Shown: positions 1 to 11,201 of the stretch, piece after piece
How the letters are laid out: the number at the start of each line of letters is the position of its first letter
Numbering within the stretch: position 1 is the first letter of the stretch
From: Buddleja alternifolia
Taxonomy: Eukaryota; Streptophyta; Magnoliopsida; Lamiales; Scrophulariaceae
Reading direction: 5' to 3'
Length of the DNA stretch: 64,000 bases
Assembly (NCBI GenBank): GCA_019426215.1
Contig: CM033397.1
Coordinates: 28,708,480 to 28,772,479 of the forward strand
Notes under the pieces: model-generated
What the model was told of the DNA's origin: nothing
What the model saw: the letters and a program-made list of their open reading frames with translations, nothing else
The model's database searches: none
Made by a program: the position numbers and the translations under genes

Positions 1-125
1 ATAATTTTATATATCATAATTGATATTATACATATTTAAATGTCTGCAAAATTATTATATCTTTATGTTATACATGATGAACATCTATTACGAATTTGAA
101 AATATATATTATTTCAATGTAAAAG

Positions 126-175
<50 letters not shown>
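126..175. repeat. (AT)n(GT)n compound microsatellite
   Basis: A run of AT dinucleotides passes directly into about 14 GT dinucleotides. The rest of 1-275 is AT-rich DNA with no coding signal that I can see. Confidence 0.95.
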
Positions 176-177
<2 letters not shown>

Positions 178-754
178 GATGCCAAACATTTGAAATATTG
201 TTATTATATAGAAAATACAAATACAAGAAGAAATATATAGAAATTAATAATTAATGGTAATATATATATATATATAGGGTCAAGATCTAATACATACCCT
301 ATATTAGATAAGATATAAGACCCAATTTACACCATTAGATCTATTAAATCCAACAGTCCAAAAAGAAATCAAAAAACAGGTGGGGAAATTGATTCCAATT
401 GGATTAGGGGTATAATAGTCAAATGATGTCATTTTTCAAAGCCCAAAAACCCAAATCTCACAAATTATTTATCGTCTTCTCTCTCAGATCTCTGATCTTT
501 CACAGCTTCTCCCTAACCAGCTAGAAAACTAATAAATTAAGAAAAAAATCACGCGTGGAAGGTGAAACAAAGAAAGAATTGTGAAAGGGGACTTTGAAGG
601 GAGGCAAAGCTAAGCAAAGCAGACAACTGTCTGCATCTTCTCCTCTCCTCTCTCTCTCTCTCTCCTCTCTCTCTAATTATATGGCTCTTCTGGTAAGTTA
701 AACATGGTACTCTCACTTGCTGTAACACCCATTTCATTTCAAGATTTTTGATTA

Positions 755-1160
755 TCTATATTCAATTATACCGTATCTTGTAAGTCAATATACGATATGT
801 TATAACACATTATACGATACATTACAACTTGTTATACAATATGTATTTATAACATCTTAAAAATATTCAAGTATACAGTATTTTATAAGGCATTATACAG
901 TATGTTATGACACATTATACAATATATTATAACTCATTATACAGTATGTGTTTATAACTTATTAAAAATATTCAATTATACAGTATCTTATAAGCCATTA
1001 TACAGTATGTTATAAATATATTATACGATATATTATAACTCATTATACAGTATGAGTTTATAACATATTAAAAATATTCAATTATACAGTATTTTATAAG
1101 CCATTATACAGTATGCTATAACATATTGTACGGTATATTACAATTCGTTATACAGTAAGC
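755..1160. repeat. AT-rich minisatellite, period about 105 bp
   Basis: About four tandem units are marked by the word aaatattcaa near 757, 861, 966 and 1072. Each unit contains sub-repeats of about 28 bp built on the words ttatacagtatgttataac and attatacgatat. It lies wholly inside the TIR element at 276-1648. Confidence 0.85.
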
Positions 1161-1277
1161 CTAAAATTCTTTCGATTACAAACAGAAAATCCTACCAAAT
1201 CAAATCTCTAAAAATTACTCAGTCTACCCATAAAATTCGGAATTGAATTAACAGAAATAAGAAAAAAAAAAGAATTG

Positions 1278-1460
1278 ATGGAAAAAGAGAAGGGAGTTAA
1301 AGCAAATGAAGATAGTCTGATTTATAAGGAAAATGCACTTGATGTGAAGAATAACGAGCTTGAATCAAAGGAAAATGAGTTTGAATCTCAGGAAGGATGT
1401 TTGAAATCTCGGAGAAAAAAACTTGATTCGAGGAAAAAGAATCTGAATTCGTCCAAATAA
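1278..1460 (+). CDS. Small charged ORF inside TIR element (doubtful)
   Basis: A 60-residue frame from ATG to TAA. It is rich in Lys, Glu and Ser and has a loosely repeated pattern (ELESKENEFES, then LKSRRKKLDSRKKNL), suggesting a short helical or coiled-coil segment. No domain is recognisable. Because it lies between transposon ends and beside a minisatellite, it may be a captured fragment of a host exon, as in Pack-MULEs, or chance. There is no evidence of expression or of conserved splice sites. Confidence 0.25.
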   Translation: MEKEKGVKANEDSLIYKENALDVKNNELESKENEFESQEGCLKSRRKKLDSRKKNLNSSK

Positions 1461-1648
1461 GATGCGCTAATTTTCCTGTGTGTGTTTATAAATATACCAA
1501 GTACTAAAATGCCCCTGTCATCATTAAAAAAAATAAAAAAACTTAAAAATGGAATTAAATTCAGACCTTGGGATCAAATGGTATCAATGATGTAGATTGG
1601 GTTTTATATCTTACCTAATGTAATGGGATGTATTTGATCCATACCCTA

Positions 1649-2392
1649 TATATATATATATATACACGCGATTCATTGTTTTGTAATAAATGCAATACAC
1701 ACACTCACATATATATAGAGAGAGAATTTATATGTATTGTGGTTAAATAAAAAAAATTAAATGAAGAGCATTTATTCACTTCGTCTAACTCACTTCGTAT
1801 GCAGCATTCATAAACACATACGAAAGATAAGAATGAATTGAAAACAAGTAAAAAAATCTTAAAATCATTCCTTATTCCTTTGCCGTACCAAAATAAATGA
1901 GTCTTATGTCAATATTCATTATTTCTCATCTTCATTCTATTTCTAAATTAATTCATTAATTTTTCACTTCTCTAGCCAAATATATTTCTTCATACAAGTC
2001 ATTTATGCGGATGTGTTTATGGTTTTGCGAAGCCCCAAACCAGTCATATACTCATTTTTATTTTTATTTTTTTGTAATTAACCAGTCATATACAATTATA
2101 AATTTAATTATTTATTTATTTAATTATGTGATATGTATATATATACTAATCTAATATGCATTCCAATATATAAAATAAATACTACGTAGACGAAATTAAA
2201 TAAGAACATAATTAGTAAATAGTTCAGACTCTCAATTACTAAAATAAAAATAAAGCACCATGTTAAATTTATAATTTCTTGAACAAATTAAGTGTGCAAA
2301 TAATCGAAGAATTGGTAACTATTTAATCTTGTCATAATTTCATATAAAATATGATTTTCTTTTAAATTGATCTTTTTACTCAGCAAGTCTTG
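1649..2392. other. AT-rich intergenic DNA
   Basis: Low-complexity AT-rich sequence with short (TA)n and (GA)n runs near 1650-1725. I see no gene, RNA or mobile-element end in it. Confidence 0.7.
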
Positions 2393-2401
2393 GATTCAAA
2401 A

Positions 2402-3491
2402 GAGCTATTAACGCTAATCATCCCCCATGTCACGCAAAAGTGTCACGCAAAAGTGTCACTTTAGTCCCTCTTGTGAAAAAATTATCACTTTCATCCCTCA
2501 TATCCATAATTTGTACCCAGATGGTCCTTTTTTCAACATTCCGACCAGATTTTCCGGCTTCCCATGCGAAAATAGGGCTATCCACGCATATATCATACGC
2601 GTTTTTACGAGAAAATTCATAACTCATTGTAGAAAACTCGGATTCATGAACCGTTTTCTTTCCATGAAACTAGACACATAGGGCTATCCACGCATATATC
2701 GCACATAATCAGGAGACGTCTAGAACAAAGCAGTTTGTATTAAGAAATTAGCTAAAAATCTGTCAGCTGTGCAGACAGCTGTGCGCGTCTTCACGAGGAA
2801 ATTCATAACTCATTGTAAAAAGCTCGGATTCATGAACCGTTTTCTTCCCATGAAACTAGAAACATAGGGATATCCACGCATATATCGCACATAATCAGGA
2901 GACTTCTATAACAAAGCAGTTTTGTATTAAAAAGTTAGCTAAAAATCTGTCGGCTGTGCAGATAGCTGTGCGCGTCTTCACGAGAAAATTCATAACTCAT
3001 TGTAGAAAACTCGGATTCATGAACCGTTTTCTTCACATGAAACTAGACATATAGTTCTATCCACGCATATATCGAACATAATCAGGAGACGTCTAGAACA
3101 AATCAATTTTGTATTAAAAAATTAGCTAAGCATCATTTCCGACAGATTTTTAGCTAATTTTTTAATACAAAACTGATTTGTTCTAGACGTCTCCTGATTA
3201 TGTTTGATATATGCGTGGATATCCCTATGTGTCTAGTTTCATGGGAATAAAACGGTTCATGAATCCGAGCTTTCTACAATGAGTTATGAATTTTTTCGTG
3301 AAGACGCGCATGATATATGCGTGGATAACCCTATTTTCGCGTAAGAAGCCGAAAAATCTGGTCAAAATTTCGAAAAAAGGACCATCTGGGTACAAATTAT
3401 GGACATGAGGGATGAAAATGATAATTTTTTCACAAGAGGGACTAGAGTGACACTTTTGCGTGATATGGGGGATGATTAGCGTTAATAGCTC
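2402..3491. mobile_element. Mutator-like foldback element (MULE), 9-bp TSD
   Basis: A 1,090-bp element whose ends are near-perfect long inverted repeats starting gagctattaacgctaatcat. It is flanked by a perfect 9-bp direct repeat, gattcaaaa, at 2393-2401 and 3492-3500, the TSD length typical of Mutator-like elements. The right arm (about 3147-3491) pairs with the left outer arm and with one internal unit. The left side carries three tandem 187-bp units. There is no transposase; short frames in both arms are only products of the palindrome. A 13-bp duplication of tcacgcaaaagtg sits near the left end (about 2428-2456). Confidence 0.92.
2599..3145. repeat. Three tandem ~187-bp units in MULE arm
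   Basis: Units start near 2599, 2785 and 2972. Each runs through cataactcattgta, ggattcatgaaccgttttct, ccacgcatatatcg, cataatcaggagac and ttagctaaaaatctgtc. The opposite arm of the element carries only one such unit, inverted (about 3147-3330). Confidence 0.88.
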
Positions 3492-3551
3492 GATTCAAAA
3501 AATGATTATTTTTTTTACTCATCAATTTTGATACTTAATAATCCCACTGGT

Positions 3552-3738
3552 ACCAACGGGGGTTGATCCGAGTGGTAAGCAGCTCGATTCCGCTTAAGCA
3601 AGGTCTCTGGTTCGATTCTTTGTGTACGCAGTTACCCCCGTTGGGAGACTCACCCACCAGGTAGGTGTGCGACTCGGGTCGACTAACAGATTAGTCCGAC
3701 AATGTCCAGAATACTGTGGTAAACAACCGAAAAAAAAA
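3552..3738 (+). mobile_element. tRNA-derived SINE, family 1, forward copy
   Basis: About 185 bp with a tRNA-like head: an A-box-like segment around tgatccgagtggtaagcag and a B-box ggttcgattc. The body contains gttgggagactcacccacca and the element ends in an A run. A second copy lies in reverse at 4594-4785. It is not a functional tRNA gene because no cloverleaf or anticodon arm is preserved. No convincing TSD was found for this copy. Confidence 0.82.
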
Positions 3739-4584
3739 TCTCCAGTGGTCCTTTTCTCTTGTCATAATTCTAATTGATCTTTTAAGGGATCAGAAATGCC
3801 TTGGACGGATTCGCCAAGGGTTTATATTTGGTTTAAAATTTTACCCTGGTACACTTGAAAATGAATACATTAGCTCATATATTCAAAAAGGGTTAATTTT
3901 CACCTTGAATGTTTTTTTCTTCATAACAGCAAATAATGTCCAGCCTCATTTATTATCATTTTAACGAAATTTGACAAATATACTCGTATATATGTATGAT
4001 AGAAATTTCCTCTCAATCAATTTATGATTTTTCTTGCTTCAAATTTGTCATAATTATTTAAGGTAATATAACTAAATACACATATATTTATGTAGAATAT
4101 AAATGTAATACTATTTCAAAAGGGAAAAATAAAATATTCATTTATTAACGTTCTTACTATTTCAATTAAAATAATGTAAACTATTAAAATTAACTAACAT
4201 GATGAAAATATAATTAATTACATCTATACTTTAAGAGCATATATTACTTTATATATTTAATTTGAACTAGTATAAATGGTTAGTACATTGATATTATTTA
4301 TATGTTTATATCTAATAAGTACATTAAATTATTACTTACAATGATAAATAAGGTAAGAAAACTGAATAAATACCCATACTAAGTGCATAGTCGTCATTTT
4401 GATCTGATAAATTATTACAAAAGAGATTGAATACTGTTGTTTGCTATTTCCGGAAAAGCACATGGGTAAAATCAGCCTCTTCTAATAACACATGGGGTAA
4501 TATGATGCCTATTTTGAAAGAATAAGGATGCGGGTGAAATCTCTTTTACCCTTTATATTTGGAATCCCGTGCCTCCCCAATTAG
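3739..4584. other. AT-rich spacer between inverted SINEs
   Basis: No gene or further element seen. Because the flanking SINEs are inverted, a transcript through this spacer could fold back on itself. Confidence 0.6.
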
Positions 4585-4593
4585 AAAATACAT

Positions 4594-4785
4594 TTTTTTT
4601 TTTTTTTGTTGCCTACCACAGTATCTCGGGTATTGTCGGACTAATTTGTTGGTCGACCCAGGTCGCACACCTGGCTTGGTGGGTGAGTCTCCCAACGGGG
4701 GTAACTGCATACACAAAAAATCGAACTCAAAACCTTGCTTAAGTGGAACCGATCTGCTTACCACTCGAACCAACATCATTGGTAA
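4594..4785 (-). mobile_element. tRNA-derived SINE, family 1, reverse copy
   Basis: Same family as 3552-3738, on the opposite strand. The poly(A) tail appears as a T run at 4594-4608. The B-box-like gagttcgattttt and the A-box-like ggttcgagtggtaagcag read on the minus strand. A 9-bp direct repeat, aaaatacat, flanks it at 4585-4593 and 4786-4794 and is the probable TSD. Confidence 0.85.
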
Positions 4786-4794
4786 AAAATACAT

Positions 4795-6157
4795 GTTTTC
4801 ATATATCATATCTCTCCTAACTCACCTCTCCCTTTTATTTATTTATTTACATTTCATAGTAAGTTATTCTTCAAATACTCTCATGTCATATTTAGATTCA
4901 AAATTTTGTATTCGTGGGAGAAATTCGAAAATTGAAATTAAGAATTTCTAATGACCAACAATGAGTAGATTTTAGTCCTCGGCAATAATTAAGAAATAAC
5001 AAAACGACTTATTACAATTAAAGAACTTAAAAAATACAATAAATAAACATCATCCAAATTAGTAAAATGAATACGATGACTTTTTTGAAAGAGAAATGGT
5101 AAAACTTTTACTAAGATTCGTCGTTCGATTGCAGGAAGAAAGTCTTTCCATAGTAGCTAAAACAATACTAAGAAAGAAGTAATATAAAGGAAAAGGGAAT
5201 TGTCAAGGGAAGTATAATCCAGCAGACCATATAATTGCCGGCTCACTTTTTTCAAACAAGTAATTAATAAATGATTAGATTTAGAGTTACATTTATTTAT
5301 AATGTTCAATAATTAATAATTAACCATAATTCGTTATCACGTGGTAATAAGTGTCATGTCCATTTCATAATCCATAAACTATCGTCACCAATCGGTGCGT
5401 CACCGCCCCTCATATTTCTTAATGTTTTCATTTCATGTCTTCAATTCTTTTAGATAATTGGGACATTCCGAGTAAGATTATCCGTGATATTTTCGAGCAC
5501 GATAGAGTTGATATGATTTAGATTAGATATACGACCTTAAATTTGGACTTATCGAGTTAAGTTGTTAGGGTAACACCCTCTTTTTGATTCAAAAAGTTAT
5601 TTTAGATAAATTATTTTAGGAAAGTGAAAATAAGACGAATTTAATGTGCAAAAAAAAATGAAAATACTTACAAAATAGCAATTATCTTTAATCTGAAGAA
5701 TTTTAGTCAAGAACTCGCAGTCCTTAAATTATTTGTATTTGCAAAGAATTAAATAGTGTCGGTCTCCATAATAAAGAGTTTAAAATGATATATTTGACTT
5801 TTTGTAGAATTAGAGAAATTAAATTTGGGCCCATTTTCTTCTTAAAAATACCTTTTAGTAACTGAAAATGTAAAATGTATAAAACATAAATTAAATGAAT
5901 CAAAATGTTCCCTTTTAAAGTATGATTAATTGTTTAGGTTAAGAATGAGGTTTTAATGGCCACCTAATTATCCCAAAGCTCTACAAAGAAATTCTCTAAA
6001 ATTTTCTCCAAAAACACCTCTTACGATAAAAGAGGGTTTTCCATCTCGGAATTCATCTTCCCCAAAATCTTTTACTCCCACACATAATAAGGAAGAATAA
6101 GAAAATATATGTAAATTTTGTAGAGATGTAATAAGCCGCGGTTTTGAGTTTAAACAT
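4795..6157. other. AT-rich intergenic DNA
   Basis: No open frame of note, repeat or RNA signal was recognised here. Confidence 0.6.
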
Positions 6158-6160
6158 TAA

Positions 6161-6721
6161 GGCTATTTTTGTTTGTGTTTTCTAACCCATATTTTCATTT
6201 TCAATCTCTTTTGAAAATGAAAATACACATTTTACACCATTCTAATCTAAAAATACACTTATTTTCATTTTCACTTCCACATTCTCCAATAATTACATTT
6301 CACTTTATCAAATCACACTCACATTTTTCTTTCTCTCACTTCTCTTTACAAAAGTCCATATTTTCAGCAACAATTATGGTTTTATAGTGGAATAAAATAC
6401 ATAGTTTTAATCTTCATAGGCAAGTGCATATTGTAAGACCCATTTTGAATATATTTAATGCTCTTTTTGGGATTGATTTTTATCATTTTTATTTATAAAT
6501 ATATTTAATCAAAATATTATTACCTATTATTTTATATATATTATTTACATAATCATTACTTTTAACTAACTCAATCATTTCACACATCATCAATTTCAAT
6601 AATTTTCAGAAACACAACCAAACATGCCGTCATTTTCCCACGAAAATAAAAAAACTCGTTCTCCTATACATTTTAGGAAATACCGATTGAAAATGAAATG
6701 AAAGCACATCCAAACAAAGCC
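6161..6721. mobile_element. Tourist-like (PIF/Harbinger) MITE, TAA TSD
   Basis: A 561-bp element with inverted ends. The left end starts ggctatttttgtttgtgttt. The right end reverse-complemented starts ggctttgtttggatgtgctt. TAA flanks it at 6158-6160 and 6722-6724, as expected for PIF/Harbinger. The interior is AT-rich and non-coding. Confidence 0.82.
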
Positions 6722-6724
6722 TAA

Positions 6725-9700
6725 GATTCTTCTGTTCATTTCATTACACTTGATATTTTTTAAGTCTATCAAGAAAAATAATCACATTTCGAACTATTTT
6801 TCAAATTTCACGTAAAAGACTATTTATAACTTGAGGAGTTTATTATATGAAGTAGCCTCAAAAAGTAATTTGATGCAAGAGTTTACAATAATTATTATAA
6901 TTTTTATTTTATTAATACTCTCTAAGACGTTCTCGTTCTTAAGTATTTTAAGATTTTAATGCTCTCACGCTGCCTCACTCCCACCCTTGCTCCCATTCCA
7001 ATTTACTCTAGGATATGAATATATGATTCAACCTTATCGTCTATCAAAGAGTTAGAAAAATATATGAGCCTTAAATACTTTGATGGAATGTTAAAGAGTT
7101 GAACGGGTCAATGGGGCTCGCCACTAATCAAAATTTAAATAACTTAATAATACGAGAAATTAACGTCCAATGATTTAACTATAAGTGCCGTTTAGATATA
7201 AAAAAAGGACACTTTATTATAAATTTAGAACTTTTATTACTCGTAATATATATAAATAAAAGTTCATAAAGAACTAGATCAATTATCAATTGAAAATCCA
7301 GATCTATAGTGAATTAAATAACCCATTTCTTTTTCCAGGTTATGATTGAATTCTACACATGCCCGATCACCATGTGAATTGAAATATGCGATTGGTTGAG
7401 ACTTTAATTTGGGGAAAAAGAAAAAAAAAAAAACTTAATCATTATGACAAGTGAAAAATTGCAAGTAATAAATCCGCATGTCTTGGAGTGGCATTTGATC
7501 TCCTTTTCAAGTACTTTAGTCGGCAATGGCATCCATGTGATTTATGCAGCTTTTCATGCTATCCACAAAACCTCCCCACATCTTAAACTTTTTCTTTTTC
7601 TTCTTCTTTTATTTTCAAATTATGACAATAAATAATTAAGGGTTTGTTTTCTATTATATTTAACTATTAGTTTCATTTTTTCCTATTATATTTAACTAGA
7701 TAATTACTTTGATGTGGAGATGGAGTTATTTTCACTCACACAGTTTTGTTACGTAATATTATTTTGGTTTTGTATCAAAAACACGCTCAATTAAACGAAA
7801 AGTCCCCAATAGCCCACCTAACTCATTTTTATTATCACTTTCATAACGATTAACCTTAGTAATGTGCGGAAAATTGTTTGAAAACTCATTTATTATCCAT
7901 AATTATAGCTTTATGATAATTAAAAAACATGTTTTCGGGTATTGATGTTCGTACTCGATATAAGAAGATCTTTCTATCCCTCTAAATGCTTATTATAGGT
8001 CTTGTAAGTATTTCCGTTAGTATTTCCTGAATAAATATTCGGGCTCACATGCACATGTAATACACGTTAGAGGAGCGGGGATGTATCCATAATTAGAATT
8101 TGAAATAATTACGAAAATAAAAAATACAATAAAAAATTGTAGGTTTATAAGATTTCAATATTTCCGTTACTGCCCCACCAAACTCAACAGTGAAAACTGA
8201 AAAAAGGGCGGCAAACCAAACATTTGGTTTCGGTAATACAACCAAAACCCAGGGGCATTTTTCCACAATCAGACAAGGCCCATCTGAATTTTGCAGAATT
8301 TTTGCTGATACCAAAAGGAGAAGCGCACGTTAATTCATGATGACGCAGAAAGATGGCGTGTCTACTTCGTGCGGTACTACATTGCGCATAGATCCGCATT
8401 TGCTTTTCCATAACGCCATCCATTTAACTAGCTTGAATTTGGTGTTCGCGGCCGGGTCGGACGGTTTTATAAAAAATTTCAACTTGACCCAACATGTGTG
8501 GATTGACATAATATCAAATTGAAACTATATAATTGTTTTTTCAATTTGAGCAGTTCGGGTCGATCGCGTTTGATGTGTTTAGCAAGGGGGTTGACGGGTT
8601 ATTAAATTATATAGTTTCTTTATAACTTACTAGTTTTAATTATAACTAGTAAGTAGTAAGTAAGAAACTAAATACTTATCATACTTGTTGTACATTTAAC
8701 TAAAAAATATTGAGTTGGTGAGAAATAGAAAAATAAGTAGTGTTATTAAAAATCATTTTATCATGACTTGTAATGGGTGAAAATTATAAAATTTTAATAA
8801 AAGTGAATTATTTTATTTAATTATCATTAAAATACGTAGAAACATATAAAACTTTCGTTCAAATCAAGTAAAAACATGAATTCAAACAAGCCATTTGTTT
8901 GCTCAAATAGATTATAAAGTGTGTTGCATAAATATGAATAAAATCAATCTTTGCTAGAAAGTATACATGCATATATAATTTTTAAAGTTTAGCGCTAATC
9001 TTTAACTATATATATACATATACATGTGAGATATACAATTGGCGTTCGGGTTGCGGGTTAGGCGGGTTACAATTATTAAACCTACCACCCAACTTGAAAG
9101 TGGTGGGTTGCTGTATTTTCAATCCATCGCTATTATTTAATAATTTTAAACAGGCGATTTTCGGGCAGATCTGCTCGGTTTGAGCGGTTCGGGCGATTTG
9201 AGCGGATTTTTTTTTTTTTGAAGAAAAATCGGTGTTATATATCATTCAATCGAAAGTTTACAATGCCTGAAACAATATAATTTATATCGACTCAAACGAT
9301 GCAGTAAGAAAACTTGAAATACCAACTATCAAGTTTTTTGAAGATAACAAATCTTAAGAACTCCCAAACGAACACAAGAAAACCCTTGTGTTCAAGACCA
9401 CACTCTTATTCAAGAGATAAAAACTCTAATTCACAAGAGAAATCGAAATCTCATTCGAGAGTGAAAATAAAAACTAAACACAAATATAAAATACTTTCTA
9501 AAACCTTGTTTATTATCCGTTTTCATCTCGTCAGATCCATTTTGTCTCATTAGATTTATCCATGTCTCGTCAGATTTGAAGTTGGAATACATAATTTGAA
9601 GGAGAATGCTCCAACCCAGTCTGCCGATGATGGTGTTAACAATAGTGGTGATGGAGGTAACTGCCTCACCAAACCATCATCGACGGAGAAAAAGAGAAGA

Positions 9701-10603
9701 AAAAATTAGGATTTGAGAGTTGAAGAAAAAGAGAGTGGTGCTTGGTAGCCTTGGTTTATTCGACTATTTCTAATTGAGCAGATATATATGCACTCCTAAC
9801 TTTAACATAGGAAATCCCCTTAAGTGGTCACTCTTGATAACGAGTAACAAGTAAGCATTGATATTTGATGCAACAAATTCAATTTTAATTTCAATTATTA
9901 AAGATGAGATTTGTACCCATGCTATCAAAATTATCTTTGTACTTCTACAATTATTTATAAAACAATAACTTCAAAGTTACTTCCGATTAAAATTAACTTT
10001 AATCAAAATTAGGTAAATTCGATCTTCAATAATTTTGGCCAAATTCAACGTGATTATTTGTATAATTTAGGTACCAATTGATGGATTCCTGTTCTTTTTT
10101 GTGATAATTAGAAAGTAATCAAAGTTGAATGTGACGTATAGTCCAACTAGATCATCGGATGCTTGTCAATATATTAAAAAATAAATCATAGTTCTATTTA
10201 GTCAAGCCATATAAACCAGCTCCATCAGCCAAAAAACAATCACATAAAGTGAGAAGCTCACAAACTCTACGCCTTTAGTAAAATAAACTCATAACATTTC
10301 AGTGAAAAGTTTTAAAATCATTATTTAACTTTCACACTGCATTATAGTAACATATGAAGAAAAAGGGAACCAATCACGTTTGTTATTGGATTATATGATA
10401 AGACATGATTAATTAGATAATTTTTTTAGTTATAATCATGTTATATAACGCAGAAATTTGTAATTATTCCTTGTTAATTAACCTAATCAATTTTTCATTC
10501 AAAAAAGAGAAAAACCAATCAATTTTTCTTAAATGTTTTTATAAATATACAAAAAAAAATGTCAAATCAAATTATATTTAATTTCTCCCAACTAGTATAT
10601 GAT
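6725..10603. other. AT-rich intergenic DNA with GC-richer pockets
   Basis: Mostly featureless. Two pockets rich in CGGGT/GCGGGTT-like words (8440-8590 and 9035-9210) stand out and resemble the subterminal repeats of plant hAT elements, but I could not define matching ends or a TSD. A short pyrimidine-rich stretch and several chance frames (8093-8522, 9006-9245, 9314-9553) show no recognisable protein. Confidence 0.5.
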
Positions 10604-11201
10604 ATATATATATATATATACAGTTGTACATCCCCACTCCCCCCCCCCCCCCCCTCTCTATCAAAACTAATACAAACTCAGAGACAGCTTCTATCTATAT
10701 GTACATATATATACATTTATAGAGTATATAAAGATTTATATGTATGTAATGTCTTGACTCGAGAAATAAATGATATATATATATAGATATAGGTGAAGAA
10801 GGGGTGATAAGGGTTGGTTTTGATATGTGCATTTAGTTCACGCAGATCAAGAAAAATTTGCAGAGAGATTGGACTGATGACGAAAGTAGTTTGTTAACTT
10901 TGTCTTTCGAGGTGGGCTTGCCTTGAATCAATTGAATTTATTTCAATTTCATTCAATTCAACTGTATCTGTATAAGTACTTTCCATTTTCTGCCACTGCT
11001 CTTAACTGTTCTCTACAATGAATTCATTCCTCTTAACCTCTCTTATTCCTTTCTTTATTGCCTTCATTTATTTTTCTCCATATTATTAATCATCAAAGAT
11101 GTAATCTTTTTTTTTTAAAATACAATTTCTGGGTATTAATAAATGTTTTGATAAGTTTGTAATGGTGTGACAGTGGTAGGGATCATTCAATTACAAAAAA
11201 G
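10604..11201 (+). promoter_or_regulatory. Promoter/5' leader region of DUF547 gene
   Basis: Contains a (TA)n run (10604-10620), a C run of about 16 nt (10639-10654) passing into CT repeats, then leader-like sequence. An AG acceptor at 11172-11173 (tgtgacag) just before the ATG suggests that a leader intron precedes the first coding exon. A possible donor is gaggtggg near 10910. The transcription start cannot be placed from sequence. Confidence 0.45.

Larger units (their letters stand above)
276..1648. mobile_element. Non-autonomous TIR transposon in a (TA)n tract
   Basis: The two ends are imperfect inverted repeats of about 80 bp. The left end reads agggtcaagatctaatacat. The reverse complement of the right end reads agggtatggatcaaatacat. 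Both continue through a shared segment gataagatataa/ggtaagatataa followed by acccaat. Both ends abut (TA)n runs, so the target-site duplication cannot be resolved and the superfamily is uncertain; a MULE is my best guess. The interior holds an AT-rich minisatellite (755-1160), a CT-rich stretch (about 645-675) and a small lysine/glutamate-rich frame (1278-1460). No transposase is present. Confidence 0.75.

Noticed and set aside
2427..2681. Several overlapping frames on both strands
   Set aside because: They fall in the inverted arms of the MULE. Matching frames on both strands are a by-product of the palindrome.
3552..3738. Possible tRNA gene from A- and B-box-like words
   Set aside because: No complete cloverleaf, and the same sequence recurs with a longer body and A-tail. 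The same reasoning applies to the other SINEs.
4546..4951. Frames of 87 and 130 residues on opposite strands
   Set aside because: They cross a SINE and its poly(A) tail and encode no recognisable domain.
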